Assembly: GCA_002150995.1 (NCBI GenBank)
Contig: MDHJ01000001.1
Span: 744,001-808,000, forward strand
Source: Clavibacter michiganensis
GTDB lineage: Bacteria; Actinomycetota; Actinomycetes; Actinomycetales; Microbacteriaceae
Direction: 5' to 3'
DNA length: 64,000 nt
Of this stretch, positions 46,701 to 55,478 are shown one piece after another. The position numbers and the translations under genes were made by a program. How positions within the stretch are numbered: the first letter of the stretch is position 1; each line of letters opens with the position of its first letter. The notes under the pieces were generated by a model. That model ran no database searches. It was not told the origin of the DNA and was given only the letters and a program-made list of their open reading frames with translations.

Positions 46701-49684
46701 ACAACACGTGGGGCTCCTCCAGCGGCACCTTCGAGGGCCGTATGGACGAAGTCGCGGTGTACCCGACGGTGCTCACCCCGAGCGCCGTGGCGACGCACTT
46801 CTCGCTGGGCACGACCGGCCGCGCGCCGAACCAGGCTCCGAAGGCCGCGTTCACGCAGCAGGCGGACTTCCTGACCGCGTCGTTCGACGCGACCGGCTCC
46901 ACCGACTCCGACGGCCAGGTCACGGGCTACGCCTGGGACTTCGGCGACGGCGTCCAGGCATCGGGCGCGACGCAGTCGCACACCTACGCCGCAGCCGGCA
47001 CCTACTCGGTGACGCTCACGGTGACGGACGACCGCGGCACGACCAACCGCACGCAGCAGGACCTCACGGTGAAGGCGGCCCCCGCCAACGTCGCGCCGAC
47101 CGCCGTCGTGACGGCGACCGCGACCGACCTCACGGCGAAGCTCGACGGATCCGCGTCCACGGACGCCGATGGAACCATCGCCTCCTACGCGTGGGACTTC
47201 GGCGACGGCAGCACGGGCACCGGCCCGACGCCGACGCACGCCTACGCCGAGGGCGGCACCTACACGGTCGCGCTCACGGTCACGGACGACAAGGGCCTCA
47301 CGGGCACCGCGTCCACGCAGGTGACGGTGGTGGCGCCCCCGGTCAACCGGGAGCCCACCGCGGTGATCGCGTCGACCACGACCGACCTGGTCGCGAACCT
47401 CGACGGTCGCGCCTCCTCCGACCCGGACGGCACCATCGCGTCCTGGGCGTGGGAGTTCGGGGACGGCACGACGGGCACCGGCCCCTCGATCGCCCACCCG
47501 TACGCCGCCGCGGGCACCTACACGGTCGCTCTCACGGTGACGGACGACAAGGGCGCGACCGGTCGCACGACCGCGACCGTCACGGTCACCGCCCCGCCCG
47601 TGAACCAGGCGCCCGTCGCCCGGTTCACGAGCACGGTCGCCGGCCTCGTCGCCTCGCTCGACGCCTCCGCGTCGGCCGACGCGGACGGCACCGTGGCGTC
47701 CTACGCCTGGGCCTTCGGCGACGGGACCACCGGCACGGGCCGCACCACGACCCACGCCTACGCCGCCGCCGGCACCTTCCCGGTGTCGCTCACGGTCACG
47801 GACGACAAGGGCCTCGCCTCGACGACCACCTCCCCGGTGACCGTCACGGCTCCCGCGTCGACCGCACTGGCGCAGGACGGGTTCGGTCGCACCGTCACGA
47901 ACGGATGGGGTTCCGCCGAGATCGGCGGCGCCTGGACGGTGACGGGCGGCAGCGCCTCGATCCTGTCCGTCAAGGACGGCGCCGGGCAGGTCGCGTCGGG
48001 CATCGGCTCGACCCGCACCATGATGCTGAACGCGGTCTCGGCCACGTCCTCCGACGCGTCGCTCACCTTCTCCCTGGACAAGGCGCCGACCGGCGGCGGC
48101 GACTACACGCGGGTCATCTCGCGGCAGGTCGGCACGGCCTCGTACCAGACCCAGGTCTGGGTCAAGTCGAACGGCCAGGTCGCCATCCTGCAGACGGAGT
48201 CCGGCACGGCGCTCAGGACCACGACGGTCCCCGGCCTCACCTACACCGCGGGCCAGAGGCTCCAGGTGCGTGTGCAGACGACGGGCACGGCCCCGACCAC
48301 GCTGAAGGCGAAGGTCTGGCCGGTCGGCCAGGCCGAGCCGACCGCGTGGACGGCGACGGCCACGGGCTCTGCGGCGGCGCTGCAGGCGGCGGGCTCCTTC
48401 GGGATCCAGACGTTCCTGTCCAGCTCGGCCACCGCGGCGGTGACCACGACCGTCGACGATGTGGCGGTCACCTCGGGCGAGGCGACGGGGAACCCGACGC
48501 CGGTCGCCAACGCGGCTCCGACGGCGGCGTTCACGTCGACGGCGAAGGACCTCACGGCCTCGTTCGACGGCTCCACGTCGGCGGATGCGGACGGCACCGT
48601 CGTGTCCTACGCCTGGTCGTTCGGAGACGGCACGACGGGGACGGGTCGTACGGTCGACCACGCCTACGCCGCGGCCGGCACCTACACGGTGTCGCTCACG
48701 GTGACGGATGACAAGGGCCTCGCCTCGACGAAGAAGGACGGCACCGTGACGGTGACGGCCCCGGTCGTCGCCCCCGCGCCGAACGCGGCTCCGACGGCGG
48801 CGTTCACGTCGACGGCGAAGGACCTCACGGCCTCGTTCGACGGCTCCACGTCGGCGGATGCGGACGGCACCGTCGTGTCCTACGCCTGGTCGTTCGGAGA
48901 CGGCACGACGGGGACGGGTCGTACGGTCGACCACGCCTACGCCGCGGCCGGCACCTACACGGTGTCGCTCACGGTGACGGATGACAAGGGCCTCGCCTCG
49001 ACGAAGAAGGACGGCACCGTGACGGTGACGGCCCCGGTCGTCACCCCCGCAGCGGGCGTGCTCGCCAAGGACGCATTCGAGCGCACGGCGACGAACGGGT
49101 GGGGCACGGCCGAGACCGGCGGTCCCTGGACCGTCGCGGGCGGCAGCGCCTCGATCGTCTCGGTGAAGGACGGCGTCGGCCAGGTCGCGTCGGGCATCGG
49201 CTCGACCCGCACCATGTCGCTCGCCCAGCTCTCGACGGTCGCCTCGGACATCTCGTTCAAGCTCGCGCTCGACAAGGTGCCCACGGGTGGCGGCGACTAC
49301 ACGCGGGTCATCTCGCGTCAGGTCGGCACGGCCTCGTACCAGACGCAGGTCTGGGTCAAGTCGACCGGCCAGGTCGTCATCCTTCAGTCCGAGGGCTCCA
49401 CTGCGCTGAAGACGACGGTCGTCCCCGGCCTCACCTACATCGCGGGCCAGGAGCTCCAGGTCAGGGTGCGGACCACGGGCACCTCGCCGACCACGCTCGA
49501 GGCGAAGGTGTGGCCGACCGGCCAGACGGAGCCGACCGCGTGGACGGCGACGGCGACCGGTACGGCGACCGCGCTGCAGTCCGCAGGTACGGTCGGGATC
49601 CAGACGTACCTGTCCAGCTCGGCCACCGCTGCCGTGACGACCCGCGTCGACGACCTGCTCGTCACCGACGGGACCGTCCGCTGA
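43784..49684 (+). CDS. Giant secreted PKD/LamG multidomain surface protein
   Basis: A 1966-residue exported protein. Signal peptide about 1-33 (AAVILSAVVIAQPAMA). Residues about 45-440 form a beta-propeller of repeats such as VVVGNTVYVAGKF and IYVVGDFTDIDG. An FN3-like region precedes two LamG/concanavalin-like domains (about 560-780 and 785-1010; each with KWHQ/QWHH and LYVDG-type strands). Then come four PKD domains (YAWDFGDG, HAYAAAGTY), a beta-sandwich module (about 1360-1566), two identical PKD domains and a second module ending at the C-terminus. No LPXTG or membrane anchor is visible. Likely a cell-surface or exopolysaccharide-associated adhesin (inference). A strong terminator follows. 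Confidence 0.9.
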   Translation: MSILSSAGRRMAAMTAAAAVILSAVVIAQPAMADSAPVDPTDPKSPVTVTADPLPTTQIDGVAWSQVVVGNTVYVAGKFQNARPAGAAAGTNLTPRSNLLAYDIRTGALITSFAPKLNAQALSVTASPDGSRIYVVGDFTDIDGQGFYRAAAFSTATGKIIPTFRPIMGSQTRTVAASNDTVYLGGTFRSVNGAARSFLGAVSAADGSTTSFVADADTVVDAVTLTKDASKLIVGGRFTQLSGTPTYGLGAVDPTSGASLPWAANQQVKNAGKESSITSLYATDDRVYGSGYTFGAGGNLEGAFSADPNTGVVNWVEDCHGDTYSVFATSKVAYVAGHPHYCGNIGGFPQTDPWTFQHSLAFSKTATGTATADPFGYHNWAGTPSPSLLNWFPKYVTGSFTGQGQAAWSVNGNEDYIVVGGEFPFVNTTAQQGLVRYAMAKDAPNKVGPNSNDQVVPKAISYTKGEARISWQATFDRDNTRLTYKIVRDGKTATPVYTTTQDSTFWQRPSMGFIDKGLVPGSTHSYRVYVSDSAGNTINRLSNTVTITDESGADAYATSVKDDGASAYYPLDEKDGTAGLDHVAFEDLRVDNATRGAAGPIDGSTATTFSGQDGSFAVTPQAVQAPDTFSVESWVKTTSTNGGKVVGFGGNSTGTSGNYDRMVYLDNDGRVFFGVYTGATQTLSSAPGFNDGKWHQIVATMGAQGMKLFVDGKLVGQRADTTRGQDYKGYWRVGGDNLGGWPNQPRSYYLAGDIAQVAVYPTALTRADVVDHLVASGRTSPIPAAPSDAYGKAVYAADPSSYWRLDDADGSSTLKDAGQNDVGANVGRNVRFGQSGALSGSVGQAAAFSDSIAVSQQRISNPLTYSLEMWFQTTTTRGGKLIGFGDNADPFNFSGNYDRHVYMQDDGRLQFGVWTGQTNLATSERAYNDGQWHHMVASQGSDGLKLYVDGDLVGQNGQTQAQGYDGYWRIGGDNTWGSSSGTFEGRMDEVAVYPTVLTPSAVATHFSLGTTGRAPNQAPKAAFTQQADFLTASFDATGSTDSDGQVTGYAWDFGDGVQASGATQSHTYAAAGTYSVTLTVTDDRGTTNRTQQDLTVKAAPANVAPTAVVTATATDLTAKLDGSASTDADGTIASYAWDFGDGSTGTGPTPTHAYAEGGTYTVALTVTDDKGLTGTASTQVTVVAPPVNREPTAVIASTTTDLVANLDGRASSDPDGTIASWAWEFGDGTTGTGPSIAHPYAAAGTYTVALTVTDDKGATGRTTATVTVTAPPVNQAPVARFTSTVAGLVASLDASASADADGTVASYAWAFGDGTTGTGRTTTHAYAAAGTFPVSLTVTDDKGLASTTTSPVTVTAPASTALAQDGFGRTVTNGWGSAEIGGAWTVTGGSASILSVKDGAGQVASGIGSTRTMMLNAVSATSSDASLTFSLDKAPTGGGDYTRVISRQVGTASYQTQVWVKSNGQVAILQTESGTALRTTTVPGLTYTAGQRLQVRVQTTGTAPTTLKAKVWPVGQAEPTAWTATATGSAAALQAAGSFGIQTFLSSSATAAVTTTVDDVAVTSGEATGNPTPVANAAPTAAFTSTAKDLTASFDGSTSADADGTVVSYAWSFGDGTTGTGRTVDHAYAAAGTYTVSLTVTDDKGLASTKKDGTVTVTAPVVAPAPNAAPTAAFTSTAKDLTASFDGSTSADADGTVVSYAWSFGDGTTGTGRTVDHAYAAAGTYTVSLTVTDDKGLASTKKDGTVTVTAPVVTPAAGVLAKDAFERTATNGWGTAETGGPWTVAGGSASIVSVKDGVGQVASGIGSTRTMSLAQLSTVASDISFKLALDKVPTGGGDYTRVISRQVGTASYQTQVWVKSTGQVVILQSEGSTALKTTVVPGLTYIAGQELQVRVRTTGTSPTTLEAKVWPTGQTEPTAWTATATGTATALQSAGTVGIQTYLSSSATAAVTTRVDDLLVTDGTVR
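48509..49042 (+). repeat. 261-bp perfect tandem duplication (two PKD domains)
   Basis: 48509-48769 and 48782-49042 appear identical base for base by eye, with a period of 273 bp. Each copy encodes one PKD domain starting at NAAPTAAFTSTAKDLTA. The 12-bp spacers differ. Confidence 0.9.
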
Positions 49685-49700
49685 CCGCGGCGACCCGCTG

Positions 49701-49745
49701 ACGCCCGGGCGGGCGGATCCTCCTCGGATCCGCCCGCTCGGGCGT
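49701..49745 (+). terminator. Strong hairpin terminator after PKD protein
   Basis: 20-bp arms (49701-49720 and 49726-49745, core GGGCGGATCC/GGATCCGCCC, one G-U pair) with a 5-nt loop, 16 nt after the stop. Confidence 0.88.
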
Positions 49746-49804
49746 TGCACTGACATGATCGACTGAGGCCGGACGGCCGGGGGGCACGGAGAAGAGGGGG
49801 AGTC

Positions 49805-49852
49805 ATGCGGCGATCGCGCGCGCGCGCCCTCTCGGCGGAGGCGGGACGATGA
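49805..49852 (+). CDS. 15-residue leader ORF coupled to Wzy-like gene
   Basis: MRRSRARALSAEAGR and stop. GAGG lies 7 nt before its ATG, while its TGA overlaps the ATG at 49849 (ATGA). It mirrors the 35-residue leader ORF at 38806 and is Arg-rich too. Probably a ribosome-delivery device for the membrane protein that follows. Confidence 0.4.
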   Translation: MRRSRARALSAEAGR

Positions 49853-51218
49853 CCACCCTGCTCGCCGGATCGGGCCTGCTGACCCTCCTCTCCGGTGCCG
49901 TCGGCCTCGTCGGCGGGGCTCTGCTGCTCCTGCTCCTCCGCCGCCTGCCGAGGGTCGCCGTGTCCGTCTGGCTCGCGGCCCTCTGCCTCCTGCCCGTGTG
50001 GACGGGCGTGTCCGTGGGCGGCATCCACCTCCCTGCAGCATCGCTCGCCGCCGTCCTCGTGATCCTCGCGGTGGTCCCGGTGCCCGGCTTCCGCGTCTCG
50101 CCCCTCGACGCCCTCGTGGTCCTCATGGGCGCCTCGGCGCTGGCGGGGCTTCTGGTGGGCTCCGACGAGAAGGCCAGCCTCACGACGGTCGTCTCGTTCC
50201 TGAGCTACGGCGTCCCCGGCTACCTGCTGGGGCGCCTCGCCGCGCACCGGATCGGCATGGCCGCGCTCCAGGGCATCGTCGCCGTCGCCTTCACCGTCGT
50301 CGGTGCGCTGGCGGTCGTGGAGTTCGCCCTGCACTGGAACCCCTTCCTCGACCTGCCCGGCAACGGCGGGCTGCGCGCCCTCTGGGGCACGCTGCAGGGC
50401 CGCGGCGGGATCGTCCGCGCCGAGGGGGCCTTCGGTCACTCGATCGCCCTCGGGTCCAGCCTCGCCATCGCGATCCCGCTGACGCTCGCCTCGCGGTTCG
50501 GCCTCCCGCGCGCCTCGCGATGACCGCCGTGATGCTCCTCGGGACGGTCCTCACGTTCAGCCGCGTGGGCATGCTCGGCGCCCTGCTCGGGCTCGTCCTG
50601 GCCATCGTCTTCCTCCGGGACGCGATCTCGCTGCGCGTGCGCGTGACCGTCACGGCGGTCGTTGTCGTCGTCGTCGCGGCCATCGCGCCCTTCGTGCAGA
50701 CCGTATTCGACGACGCCGGGACCGAGGCCACCAACAGCTCCGACTACCGCGGCAACCTGTACGGCCTCATCCCGGGCATGCGGATCCTCGGGCTCGCCTC
50801 GTCCGCCTACCGCGGCACCGACGGCCGCGTGTTCTACGGCGGGTTCCGATCCATCGACAGCCAGCTCGTGCTCACCGGGCTCACCTTCGGGGTCCTCTCC
50901 GCGGTCGGCGTGCTCCTCGCCCTCGCGGTGGGCGTCTGGCTGGTGATCCGGGGCCGGGCGACCGCCGCGACCATCGCGCTCGTCGCGCAGATCCCCGCGC
51001 TCGCCACCGTCGCGCTCATCACCCAGTACTCCGTCTTCATGTGGTTCCTCGCCGGGGTGGCCGCGACCAGCCAGGTCCTCCGCCGCGTGCCAGCTCCGGA
51101 GGCCGATGCGGCCGACGCGCCCGCCGACCCCGGCCCGGACTCCGAAGCACCCCCCGACCCGACGCCCGCCCGCACCTCCGCCCTGTCGCCCCTACCGGGA
51201 AGAACCCCCTCACGATGA
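49849..51218 (+). pseudogene. Wzy-like O-antigen ligase/polymerase membrane protein, frameshifted
   Basis: A polytopic membrane protein of about 456 residues when repaired, with 10 or more hydrophobic segments and a large hydrophilic loop (DDAGTEATNSSDYRGNLYGLI), as in Wzy polymerases and O-antigen ligases that join repeat units. LTFSRVGMLGALLGL is a typical post-loop helix. The first frame stops at 50521; adding one base after 50507 (CCC run) gives LPARLAMTAVMLLG and continues to 51218. A disordered Pro/Asp tail closes the protein. The position before a Wzz-like gene (ATGA overlap) supports a polymerase role. Confidence 0.8.
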
Positions 51219-52768
51219 CGCTCCACGAGTTCACCGCCCTGCTCCGCCGCCTCTGGTACGTCGTGGTCGCCGCCACGCTCGTCGGGGGCGGGGTCGCGTT
51301 CGGCCTCTCCCAGCTCGCCACGCCCGTGTTCACGGCGCAGTCCCGTCTGTACTTCTCGCTGAGCACCGGATCGACCGCGAGCGACCTGAACCAGGGGGCG
51401 ACGTACACGCAGAGCCAGATGCTGTCGTTCGGCGAGCTCGCCGAGTCACCCGCCGTCATGGAGCCCGTCATCGCGCAGCTGGGACTGGACCGCACGCCGC
51501 AGCAGCTCGCGCAGTCGGTGACGGTGACCACGCCGCAGAACACCGTGATCATGGCGATCAACGTCACGGACCCCTCGCCCAAGCAGGCGGCGGCCATCGC
51601 CAACGCGACGGCGACGAGCCTCCGCGACACAGCGGAGGCGTACGCGCCGCGGGGCATGGAGGGCGCTACGACCGTCTCCGTCCGCGTCATCCAGGAGGCG
51701 CCGGAACCACAGTTCCAGTCGGCCCCCAACGGCCGCACGAACACGCTCGCCGGCCTCCTCCTGGGCCTCCTCGCGGGGCTCCTGGGCCTCGCGCTCGTGC
51801 GGCTGCTCGACACCCGCGTCCGCTCCGCCGAGACCGTCGCCCACCTCACGAAGGCGCCCCTCCTGGGCTCCCTGGAGCGCGAGCGCGGAGTCTCGGGCCT
51901 CGCGATGGCCCTGCGTCCGCTGTCGACCGCGGCCGAGGGGTTCCGGCAGCTGAAGGCGAACCTGCGGTTCGTGCTCCTCGGCAACCGGGCGTCGAGCATC
52001 GTCGTGACGTCCTCGATCCCCGGCGAGGGCAAGTCCACGGTCGCGGCGAACCTCGCGATCTCGCTCAGTGAGGGCGGGCGCCGCGTGCTCCTCGTCGACG
52101 CCGACCTCCGCCGTCCCGTCGTCGCGCAGTACCTCGGGCTCGAGGGCGACGCCGGCCTCACCACCGTCCTCGTCGGCCAGGCGCTGCTGGAGGACGTCGT
52201 GCAGCCCTGGGGCGACGGCACCCTCGAGGTGCTGACGTCCGGCGAGATCCCGCCCAACCCGAGCGAGCTGCTCGCGTCGTCGCGCATGGAGGAGCTCCTG
52301 GAGCGCGCCCGCGAGGCGTACGACGTGGTCGTCATCGACACGGCGCCGCTGATCGCCGTGGCCGACGCGGCGTTCGTCGCCCGCATGACGGACGGCGCCA
52401 TCGTGGTCGCCGACCAGACGCGCGTGCACCGCGGGCAGCTGTCGGAGGCCCTCGACGCGGTGGAGAAGTCCGGGGGCTCCGTGCTCGGCGTGGTGCTGAA
52501 CAAGGTGCGTCCCACCAAGGACAAGCGCGCGTACTACCGCGCCGAGACCGAGCAGGCTCCCGCGCGGCCCGGCGGGAGCGCACGGCGTCCGTCGGGCGCT
52601 GACCCGCCGGGCACGACGACGAGGGGCGCGGCCGGATCACCGGCCGCGCCCCTCGTCTCGTCCCGGGTGGGCGTGCGCTACTGGAAGACGACCACCGGCG
52701 AGCCGGCGTCGCGCGCCACGACCACGCTGATCGCGTCGGCCGATGCAGCGGGGACGCTGAAGACGTAG
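51215..52768 (+). CDS. Wzz/CpsD-like chain-length and BY-kinase fusion protein
   Basis: Controls exopolysaccharide chain length and export. The N-terminal Wzz domain (about 1-200) has two membrane helices (RLWYVVVAATLVGGGVAFGL; LLGLLAGLLGLALVRLL). The C-terminal bacterial tyrosine-kinase domain shows VTSSIPGEGKSTVAANLA (Walker A), VLLVDADLRRP (Walker A') and YDVVVIDTAP (Walker B). The Tyr-rich autophosphorylation tail is weak: only RAYYRAE. The open frame reads through a strong terminator hairpin (52618-52657), so the true end is probably the TGA at 52600-52602, reached if one base is missing around 52560-52595. Domain calls are safe; the last about 55 residues are not. Confidence 0.88.
   Translation: MTLHEFTALLRRLWYVVVAATLVGGGVAFGLSQLATPVFTAQSRLYFSLSTGSTASDLNQGATYTQSQMLSFGELAESPAVMEPVIAQLGLDRTPQQLAQSVTVTTPQNTVIMAINVTDPSPKQAAAIANATATSLRDTAEAYAPRGMEGATTVSVRVIQEAPEPQFQSAPNGRTNTLAGLLLGLLAGLLGLALVRLLDTRVRSAETVAHLTKAPLLGSLERERGVSGLAMALRPLSTAAEGFRQLKANLRFVLLGNRASSIVVTSSIPGEGKSTVAANLAISLSEGGRRVLLVDADLRRPVVAQYLGLEGDAGLTTVLVGQALLEDVVQPWGDGTLEVLTSGEIPPNPSELLASSRMEELLERAREAYDVVVIDTAPLIAVADAAFVARMTDGAIVVADQTRVHRGQLSEALDAVEKSGGSVLGVVLNKVRPTKDKRAYYRAETEQAPARPGGSARRPSGADPPGTTTRGAAGSPAAPLVSSRVGVRYWKTTTGEPASRATTTLIASADAAGTLKT
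52618..52657. terminator. Bidirectional hairpin terminator
   Basis: Perfect 18-bp arms (core GACGAGGGGCGCGGCCGG) with a 4-nt loop, between convergent genes. Confidence 0.85.
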
Positions 52769-53331
52769 TCGCCGGTGGCGGACGCACCGGGCTCGAGCGA
52801 GCCGCGGATGACGGCGTCGGAGTCGGCGGGCGTCGCGGGCGTGCGGTCCGCGCCGTAGAAGACGTTGACCGCGACGGAGTCGACCGCGACGGCCTCGCCG
52901 GTGACGTTCACGAGCTCGAGGCGCACGTCGACGGCGTCGCCGCTCAGCTCGCCGACGCGTCCGCCGTCGGTGCTCGTGGGAGTGACGGAGACGATGCGCG
53001 CCTGGATGGATCCGGGGAACGTGGCCACCTCGTCGAGGCCGACGGTGGTCGACACCTCCTGGCCGAGCGCGCCGGTGTCGCCCTCGGGGAGCGGGGCGGG
53101 GGTCTCGGTGGCGCCGGCGGTGGGCGCGACCTCCGACCAGTCCTTCGTGTCGGCGGCGTTGGCGGGGGAGTCGGATCCGGATCCGTTCACCACGACCGTG
53201 CCGACGACGGCGGCCACGGCGAGGACGGAGGCGGCGCCGATGACGGCGGCGGTGGTGCGGCGGCTGCGGCGCCGATCATCGGGGCGGCGACGCGGTCGCA
53301 GGTCGGACGGGGTGCTGTCGGGTACGGGCAT
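52678..53331 (-). CDS. Membrane-anchored hypothetical protein with extracellular beta domain
   Basis: A 217-residue protein. A basic cytoplasmic N-terminus (RPRRRPDDRRRSRR) is followed by one transmembrane helix (TAAVIGAASVLAVAAVVGTVVV), a Ser/Gly/Pro/Thr-rich linker and an extracellular beta-sandwich domain of about 120 residues (DAVDVRLELVNVTGEAVAVDSVAVNV). The pattern is like DUF4352-type surface proteins. The ATG has GAAGAAGG upstream. Function unknown; it lies between polysaccharide genes on the opposite strand to the Wzz-like gene. Confidence 0.75.
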   Translation of the reverse strand: MPVPDSTPSDLRPRRRPDDRRRSRRTTAAVIGAASVLAVAAVVGTVVVNGSGSDSPANAADTKDWSEVAPTAGATETPAPLPEGDTGALGQEVSTTVGLDEVATFPGSIQARIVSVTPTSTDGGRVGELSGDAVDVRLELVNVTGEAVAVDSVAVNVFYGADRTPATPADSDAVIRGSLEPGASATGDYVFSVPAASADAISVVVARDAGSPVVVFQ

Positions 53332-53537
53332 GGCCTTCTTCGCTCTCGGGCGCGGGGGAAGACGAGCCCGACGACCGGGTGGGTCGGCGGCGCGGTGCGG
53401 GCGGGCGATGGGTGGTCGCACGACGCAGGATTCCGGGTCTTCTGCCCTCGCATCGTACGGCCGGGTGGCCGCCCGGACGAGCCCCCCGTCCAGGGGAGGC
53501 CCTGCCGGGCGACCGAGCCCGGGACGCTCAATCGTGC

Positions 53538-55478
53538 TCAATCCCGGCGCGCGTACTCCTGGTACGACCAGCCGAAGGCCCCCGCGACCATCCCGGCCCC
53601 GCGGGCGAGCGTGCGGGTGCCCTTCGCGCGATGCGCGATGCTGCCGGTCACGGCGCCGACGGCGATCCGCCCGGTGCCGCCGATCGCGCGCACCGCGCCG
53701 CGCGCCACCGCATCGGCCCGGATCCGTGCACGGGCCGCGGGCGAGGCGGGCGCGAGCGCCACCGAGGTCAGGCTCCACGAGTTGCCGCTGCTGAAGGCGC
53801 GCAGCACGACCCAGCGCCGCGTGGTCCGGGCGCGGGGGACGACGTCGACCACTCCGGCCTCGGCGCACCAGGTGAGCAGGCCGCCGGACGCGACGAGCTG
53901 GCGGGTGAACAGCGTGTCCTCGCCGCCCTGCGTCCCGAGGTCCACGTCGAAGCGCAGGCGCGCGCCGCGGACGGCGCGGAGGTCGAGCAGCAGGTTGTTG
54001 GTCGCGGCGACCTCCAGGCGCGTCCCCGACGCCGGGCGGCGGCGCACGAAGAACCCGCCGGCTCGCACCCATGCGTCGGGCTCGACCTCGTACTCGCTGC
54101 GCACCGGGCCGGCGACACCGGCGCTGCCGGTGGCCTGACGGGCTCGGGCGAGGGCCTCGAGCCAGCCCGGATCCGGCCGTTCGTCGTCGTCGAGGAACAC
54201 GAGCAGGTCGGCGTCGCGTGCCTCGTCGAGCGCCCGGTTGCGGGCGGCGGAGATGCCCGGGGCGGGCTCGTGCGCATAGGCGATCGGGATGGGGGACACC
54301 GCCGCGGCCCCTTCGACGGCGTGCCCCGCGCCACCTGCGGGGTCGTTGTCGACCACGACGATGCGGACGGCGCGGGGGAGCGACGCATCCTCTCGCGCGG
54401 CGGCGGCGAGATCCGCCGCCTGCTCGGCCACCAGGGGCAGGACCGCCCGGATGTCCTCCGGTCGCCGGTAGGTGAGGATCGCGATGACGAGGGACGCGGC
54501 GGGAGCGGCCTGCCGGCCGGCTGCGGGTGCCGTGGCGGTCGGCGCGGGGTCGGGGACGGCGCGCCAGCCTCCGGACAGGCGCAGCCCGTCGCGGATCCCG
54601 CGCACGGCTGCGGACACGGGTGCGACGGGATGGGCGAACTGCCGTCGACCGCCCTGCAGCAGCACCTCGTACGCGATCACGGGGGTGAGGAGCCGCCACC
54701 GACGCAGGTCCCGGGCGTCGAGGTGACGGGCCCCGTAGAGGAGCCGGTTGCGGATGTTGTGGTAGTAGTACGTCCCGGACTTCGCCTGCCCGGCGCTCTC
54801 GTGGCCGATGCTCTGCGTCCCGCCCTCCGCGTGCACGGCCACGGCCTCCTCCACCACCCGCAGCCGGCCACCGGCCTCGACGACCCTGCGGGAGAGGTCC
54901 ACGTCCTCCCAGTAGAGGAAGTAGTCGTCGGAGAACCCGCCGACCCGCGTCCACAGCTCGTCGGTCACGAGGAGGCACGCGCCCGTGAGCCACGGCTCCA
55001 CGGGCTGGCCGGGGTGCTGCGTGCGCCGCGCGGCCGACCTGATGCGGCCGTCGGCGAGGTAGAGGTCCGACCCCCGGAACCAGGTGCTGCCGTCGGGCCG
55101 GAGGATCAGCGGGGCCGCGAGCGTGAGCGGCTCGTCGGCCACGACGTCGCGCAGCACCGCCAGCTGGTCGGGCTCGATGGTGGCGTCGGGGTTCAGCAGG
55201 AGGAACTCCCGTGCGCCGTGCCCGCGCGCCGCCGCCACCCCGATGTTCATGCCCGTGCCGAAGCCCGTGTTCCCGTCCGGGTAGACGCCGTGCACGCGCG
55301 TCGACGGGTTCGCGGCGAGATCGCGCACGCGCTCCCGTTCCGCGTCGTCGGTGCGGTTGTCGACGATCACGAGGATCGCGTCCTCGAGGCGCTCCACGAG
55401 CGGCAGGACGTTCTCCCGGATGAGGTCGGCGGAACCGTAGTTGACGACCACGACGGCGAGGAGGGCGGGGCGGGGCAT
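53538..55478 (-). CDS. Tandem GT2-domain glycosyltransferase
   Basis: A 646-residue protein with two family 2 glycosyltransferase domains. The first (about 5-290) starts LLAVVVVNYGSADLI and has NPDATIEPDQ and the acceptor-site YFLYWEDVDLSRR. The second (about 345-570) starts LVIAILTYRRPEDIRAVLP, with VVVDNDPAGG, FLDDDERPDPGWL and QGGEDTLFTRQL. Two domains suggest it adds two sugars or alternates linkages. The ATG at 55478 is placed at the fold start; an upstream ATG at 55556 has a good SD (GAGGAA, 7-nt spacing) and would add 26 basic residues. Confidence 0.87.
   Translation of the reverse strand: MPRPALLAVVVVNYGSADLIRENVLPLVERLEDAILVIVDNRTDDAERERVRDLAANPSTRVHGVYPDGNTGFGTGMNIGVAAARGHGAREFLLLNPDATIEPDQLAVLRDVVADEPLTLAAPLILRPDGSTWFRGSDLYLADGRIRSAARRTQHPGQPVEPWLTGACLLVTDELWTRVGGFSDDYFLYWEDVDLSRRVVEAGGRLRVVEEAVAVHAEGGTQSIGHESAGQAKSGTYYYHNIRNRLLYGARHLDARDLRRWRLLTPVIAYEVLLQGGRRQFAHPVAPVSAAVRGIRDGLRLSGGWRAVPDPAPTATAPAAGRQAAPAASLVIAILTYRRPEDIRAVLPLVAEQAADLAAAAREDASLPRAVRIVVVDNDPAGGAGHAVEGAAAVSPIPIAYAHEPAPGISAARNRALDEARDADLLVFLDDDERPDPGWLEALARARQATGSAGVAGPVRSEYEVEPDAWVRAGGFFVRRRPASGTRLEVAATNNLLLDLRAVRGARLRFDVDLGTQGGEDTLFTRQLVASGGLLTWCAEAGVVDVVPRARTTRRWVVLRAFSSGNSWSLTSVALAPASPAARARIRADAVARGAVRAIGGTGRIAVGAVTGSIAHRAKGTRTLARGAGMVAGAFGWSYQEYARRD

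Noticed and set aside
48509..49042. The tandem repeat as a CRISPR or mobile element
   Set aside because: The units are 261 bp, in frame, and encode a PKD domain; no short repeats with variable spacers and no transposase.
46223..50041. A 1272-codon open frame on the minus strand opposite the PKD protein gene
   Set aside because: It is a shadow produced by high GC content: Arg/Gly/Ala-rich, no domains, no start signal, and it lies opposite a clearly real secreted protein.
52603..52768. The last about 55 codons of the Wzz-like frame as true protein
   Set aside because: They run through an 18-bp terminator stem and into the convergent gene; a missing base upstream would end the protein at 52602.
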